64,000 nucleotides of DNA from Pseudodesulfovibrio sp. 5S69 (GTDB lineage: Bacteria > Desulfobacterota > Desulfovibrionia > Desulfovibrionales > Desulfovibrionaceae), in assembly GCF_037094465.1 (NCBI RefSeq), contig NZ_CP146609.1:2109501-2173500 (forward strand). The letters run 5' to 3'. This document shows, one piece after another, positions 61,692-64,000 of this stretch (within the stretch, counting starts at the first letter, position 1; the number at the start of each line of letters is the position of its first letter). A model generated the notes under the pieces. The model saw only the letters and a list, made by a program, of their open reading frames with translations. It was not told the DNA's origin and did no database searches. A program made the position numbers and the translations under genes.

Positions 61692-61716
61692 GGCAGCACC
61701 TTCGGCGTGAGCTGCC
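61692..61716. promoter_or_regulatory. Inverted repeat GGCAGC-N13-GCTGCC, candidate enhancer
   Basis: Six-base arms centred about 58 bp upstream of the -24 element at 61762, in the divergent region between kinase and exporter. A second, AT-rich repeat ATAATT-AAAA-AATTAT (61739-61754) lies between it and the promoter. Confidence 0.4.
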
Positions 61717-61760
61717 AATAAATAGTTTTATATTTCAGATAATTAAAAAATTATACCCAT

Positions 61761-61776
61761 TGGAACCATTTTTGCT
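61761..61776 (+). promoter_or_regulatory. Sigma-54 promoter of the YeiH-type exporter gene
   Basis: TGGAAC-CATTT-TTGCT: GG 61762-61763, GC 61774-61775, ten bases between, one departure from TGGCAC-N5-TTGC. Predicted start near 61787. Confidence 0.75.
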
Positions 61777-61789
61777 TTGCTGCCGTTTT

Positions 61790-61810
61790 AAAGCCGACGG
61801 AATCGGCTTT
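61790..61810 (+). promoter_or_regulatory. Leader stem-loop at the start of the exporter mRNA
   Basis: AAAGCCGA-CGGAA-TCGGCTTT, eight-base perfect stem, beginning within a few bases of the predicted transcription start; probably protects the 5' end or affects initiation. Confidence 0.45.
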
Positions 61811-61898
61811 GGTCGATCCCCCCGACCGGAACGGGGCAGGGGTCGGAGGTATGTTCAATAACCATCGCCAAACCGAATGTGACAATGAGGAGGTTCTT

Positions 61899-63341
61899 AT
61901 GGCGGAAAAACGGTGGCTTACCGAGGACAAGCTCGCACTCATCATGGGGCTGATTCTCTTCGCTCTCGGCCTGTTCAGTTTTGCCGGGGTCGATTTGTTG
62001 GGGTGGGGAGTCAGCACGAACACCTGGATACATCCCGGGCAGATCTTTTCCGTGACGGCCAAGGCCGATTACGGCGGATTGAACGGGTATGCGTCCCTGT
62101 TCCTGACCTATGCGTTCATCACCCTGTTCCTGAGCTTCGGCGTGAAGTTCCTGGGCGGTGACGTCCCCAAGTTCATCAAGTCCTTTACCGTGGTTTTCTT
62201 CCTGAGCATGATCTGCTGGGCCGCCGGGCACTACGCGGTCATCGCGGCCACCCCGGACAAGCTGGAGAAATTCGGCCTGACCTGGGCCATGGGCCTGACC
62301 GGCGAGGCGGGCTTCATCGTCGCGCTGGTGGTGGGCATCATCATCGGCAACTTCTTCCCCGGTTTCGCCGAGGAGATGAAGGAAGCCCTGCGTCCTGAGA
62401 TGTACATCAAGATCGCCATCGTCATCCTGGGCGCCGAGCTCGGCGTCAAGGCCGTCGACGCCATGGGGCTGGCCTCCGCGGTCATTTTCCGAGGCCTGTG
62501 CGCCATCATCGAGGCGTATCTGATCTACTGGGCGCTGGTCTATTACGTCTCGCGCAAGTACTTCAAGTTCAGCAAGGAGTGGTCCGCGCCGCTGGCCTCG
62601 GGCATCTCCATCTGCGGCGTTTCCGCGGCCATCGCCACGGGCGGCTCCATCCGCGCGCGGCCCATCGTGCCGATCATGGTCTCGTCGCTGGTCGTCGTCT
62701 TCACCTGCATCGAGATGCTGGTGCTGCCGTTTGTGGCCCAGTGGTGGCTCAGCGGCGAACCCATGGTCGCCGGCGCCTGGATGGGCCTGGCGGTCAAGTC
62801 CGACGGCGGCGCGGTCGCCTCGGGCGCCATCACCGACGCGCTGATCCGCGCCAAGGTCCTGGCCGACACCGGCGTGCAGTACCAGGGCGGCTGGATTACC
62901 ATGGCCACCACGACCATCAAGATCTTCATCGACGTGTTCATCGGCATCTGGGCCTTTGTCCTGGCCGCCGTGTGGTGTACGTTCATCGAATGCAAGCCCG
63001 GCCAGGGCGGCATGAAGATCGGTGAAATCCTGGACCGTTTCCCCCGCTTCGTCGTGGGGTACGTGGTCACCTTCCTGGTCATGCTGCTCATCTGCGTCAT
63101 GAACAAGGACCTCATCCCGCTGGGCAAGGCGACCATTGCCGGGACCCACGTCTTCAGGGGCCTGTTCTTCGTGTTGACCTTCTTCACCATCGGCATGGTG
63201 TCGAACTTCAAGAAGCTGTGGGCCGAGGGCATCGGCAAGCTGGCGGCCGTCTACATCGTCTGCCTGGGCGGCTTCATCATCTGGATCGGGTTGTTCATCT
63301 CCTGGCTGTTCTTCCACGGCGTGAAGCCGCCGGTCGTCTAG
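61899..63341 (+). CDS. YeiH/UPF0324-type putative sulfate (sulfur anion) exporter
   Basis: 480 residues from the ATG at 61899 with GAGGAGG upstream. About ten to twelve hydrophobic segments. The family signature is in the middle: YIKIAIVILGAELGVKAV region (about 168), SGISICGVSAAIATGGSIRA (about 232-251) and later KSDGGAVASGAITDALI. UPF0324 (Cons_hypoth698) proteins are predicted exporters, often under sulfur control; this copy has an extra N-terminal part (TM1 LALIMGLILFALGLFSFAGV and a periplasmic loop) so it is longer than the usual 330-350 residues. It is driven by a sigma-54 promoter and lies divergent from the haem kinase/activator pair. Confidence 0.85.
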   Translation: MAEKRWLTEDKLALIMGLILFALGLFSFAGVDLLGWGVSTNTWIHPGQIFSVTAKADYGGLNGYASLFLTYAFITLFLSFGVKFLGGDVPKFIKSFTVVFFLSMICWAAGHYAVIAATPDKLEKFGLTWAMGLTGEAGFIVALVVGIIIGNFFPGFAEEMKEALRPEMYIKIAIVILGAELGVKAVDAMGLASAVIFRGLCAIIEAYLIYWALVYYVSRKYFKFSKEWSAPLASGISICGVSAAIATGGSIRARPIVPIMVSSLVVVFTCIEMLVLPFVAQWWLSGEPMVAGAWMGLAVKSDGGAVASGAITDALIRAKVLADTGVQYQGGWITMATTTIKIFIDVFIGIWAFVLAAVWCTFIECKPGQGGMKIGEILDRFPRFVVGYVVTFLVMLLICVMNKDLIPLGKATIAGTHVFRGLFFVLTFFTIGMVSNFKKLWAEGIGKLAAVYIVCLGGFIIWIGLFISWLFFHGVKPPVV

Positions 63342-63387
63342 GAATGGAATCCGTCCCGAATAAACGAACGAACAAGGAGCGTACATA

Positions 63388-63558
63388 ATGTCCGTAGAAG
63401 AACACAATATCGCCGAAGAAATGGGCAAGATGGAATATGAGCCGTTGCAGCCCATCGAGATCAAACTGATTCGCTGGAGCCTGATCATCGGGGTCGTGTC
63501 CCTGGTGGTCCTCTATCTGGTCAGCGCGGCCTTCTTCCCCGCGGCGCACGGCGTATAG
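63388..63558 (+). CDS. 56-residue single-span membrane protein
   Basis: Small gene with AAGGAG seven bases before the ATG. The product begins MSVEEHNIAEEMGKMEYEPLQ-type acidic cytoplasmic head (about 27 residues) and has one TM (about 31-50: WSLIIGVVSLVVLYLVSAAF) and a short tail PAAHGV. It starts 46 bp after the exporter stop, in the same transcription unit. It is likely an accessory small subunit of the exporter. No family is recognised. Confidence 0.75.
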   Translation: MSVEEHNIAEEMGKMEYEPLQPIEIKLIRWSLIIGVVSLVVLYLVSAAFFPAAHGV

Positions 63559-63610
63559 CCATTCAACGGCGGGCAGGGGCGAGCCCGTGCCCGCCGTTTC
63601 GGAGAGACAT

Positions 63611-63883
63611 ATGCAACAATGTGAAATGATCGTCAGCAAACTGGTGGACCGGGTGCGCGCGGATAAGCAGGACGTCCTGCGCAAGCGCATTGAGGACGCC
63701 GTGGTCGAGCAGGCCGGGGCCGAGGGCCCCGAAGGCCCGGCCGCGCACCGCTTCCTCCTGGACCTGGACCTCTTCGTGAACATGCGCGGACCGGAGTTCA
63801 TCTACTCGCGCGGCATCGCGGAGAGCCTGCGCGTGGGCGAGGACATCTTCGAGCTGGCCTACGTGCTCAAGAAGGCCATGTAG
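63611..63883 (+). CDS. Small cytoplasmic protein of unknown function
   Basis: 90 residues from the ATG at 63611, preceded by GGAGAG. Charged, helical N-terminal half (MIVSKLVDRVRADKQDVLRKRIEDAVVEQ) and a second half with FLLDLDLFVNMRGPEFIYSRG and a C-terminal helix. No membrane segment, cysteine motif (one cysteine only) or known domain is seen. It is the third gene of the sigma-54 exporter unit, followed by a terminator, so a link to the transporter or its regulation is likely. Confidence 0.65.
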   Translation: MQQCEMIVSKLVDRVRADKQDVLRKRIEDAVVEQAGAEGPEGPAAHRFLLDLDLFVNMRGPEFIYSRGIAESLRVGEDIFELAYVLKKAM

Positions 63884-63959
63884 CAACCCCGGTCCCGAAT
63901 CGGACCGACAGCCACCCCGGACGCCCCTCCGACCCCAGGGGGCGCACCGGCGTTGTATG

Positions 63960-64000
63960 GGCGGGATGGATGTGGAACGTATCCATCCCGCCTTGTCTTT
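63960..64000 (+). terminator. Terminator of the exporter unit
   Basis: A 12-bp stem GGCGGGATGGAT/ATCCATCCCGCC (63960-63971 with 63981-63992), nine-base loop, then TTGTCTTT at the window end. Confidence 0.8.

Noticed and set aside
59386..61710. Plus-strand frame opposite the haem kinase
   Set aside because: Shadow of a gene with recognisable kinase motifs and no ribosome-binding site.

Overview
The window looks like chromosomal DNA of a high-GC deltaproteobacterial sulfate reducer of the Desulfovibrio/Pseudodesulfovibrio group. The signs are a molybdenum aldehyde oxidoreductase very close to Desulfovibrio gigas MOP, a periplasmic tetrahaem cytochrome c3, an Rnf operon led by a multihaem cytochrome with RnfB fused to a GltD-like oxidoreductase, many multi-gene two-component systems, and abundant sigma-54 machinery. 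This placement is my inference from gene content; I could run no search.

Layout. 1-6.0 kb: the end of an OmpA-type protein, a PilZ protein, a three-gene biotin-dependent acyl-CoA carboxylase set (biotin carboxylase, fused carboxyltransferase, carrier protein with an unusual biotinylation motif), a small unknown protein and ssb. 6.1-7.8 kb: an XRE-cupin regulator with a perfect palindrome at its promoter, then about 1.1 kb of noncoding AT-rich DNA. 7.6-20.6 kb: a molybdenum hydroxylase block. A candidate sigma-54 promoter precedes a molybdopterin-binding protein gene and mop; behind a terminator follows a tightly overlapping nine-gene train (dicluster FAD oxidoreductase, CxxC mini-protein, methyltransferase, C-GCAxxG-C-C protein, radical SAM protein, AMP-dependent CoA ligase, XdhC, MobA-like nucleotidyltransferase fused to HD, histidine phosphatase). 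This is probably a cofactor or enzyme maturation system whose chemistry is largely unknown.

20.6-29 kb: membrane protein, SNF2 helicase, oligopeptide-type binding lipoprotein and a bifunctional Rel. 29-30 kb: a basic periplasmic protein and a cytochrome c3, each with a near-perfect sigma-54 promoter. 30-37.4 kb, minus strand: malate synthase G, serine dehydratase and a polar amino-acid ABC transporter with a tandem fused permease. 37.6-38.1 kb: a glycosyltransferase remnant. 38.2-47 kb: a regulatory island with a divergent receiver gene and a sigma-54 operon of sensor kinase, three stand-alone receivers, TSUP permease, membrane protein, second kinase and an NtrC-type activator. 47-48.2 kb: FUSC transporter. 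48.8-55.6 kb: cytochrome plus rnfCDGEAB. 55.7-57.6 kb: speA. 57.8-63.9 kb: an NtrC-type activator and a haem-binding sensor kinase divergent from a sigma-54 promoter that drives a YeiH-type exporter and two small genes.

The most notable theme beyond single genes is sigma-54. I read six -24/-12 candidates in front of electron-transfer or transporter genes, three of them near-perfect or perfect in consensus, and two enhancer-binding activators are encoded beside two of them. The other highlight is the mop-linked maturation cluster. I saw no tRNA, rRNA, CRISPR array or insertion sequence.
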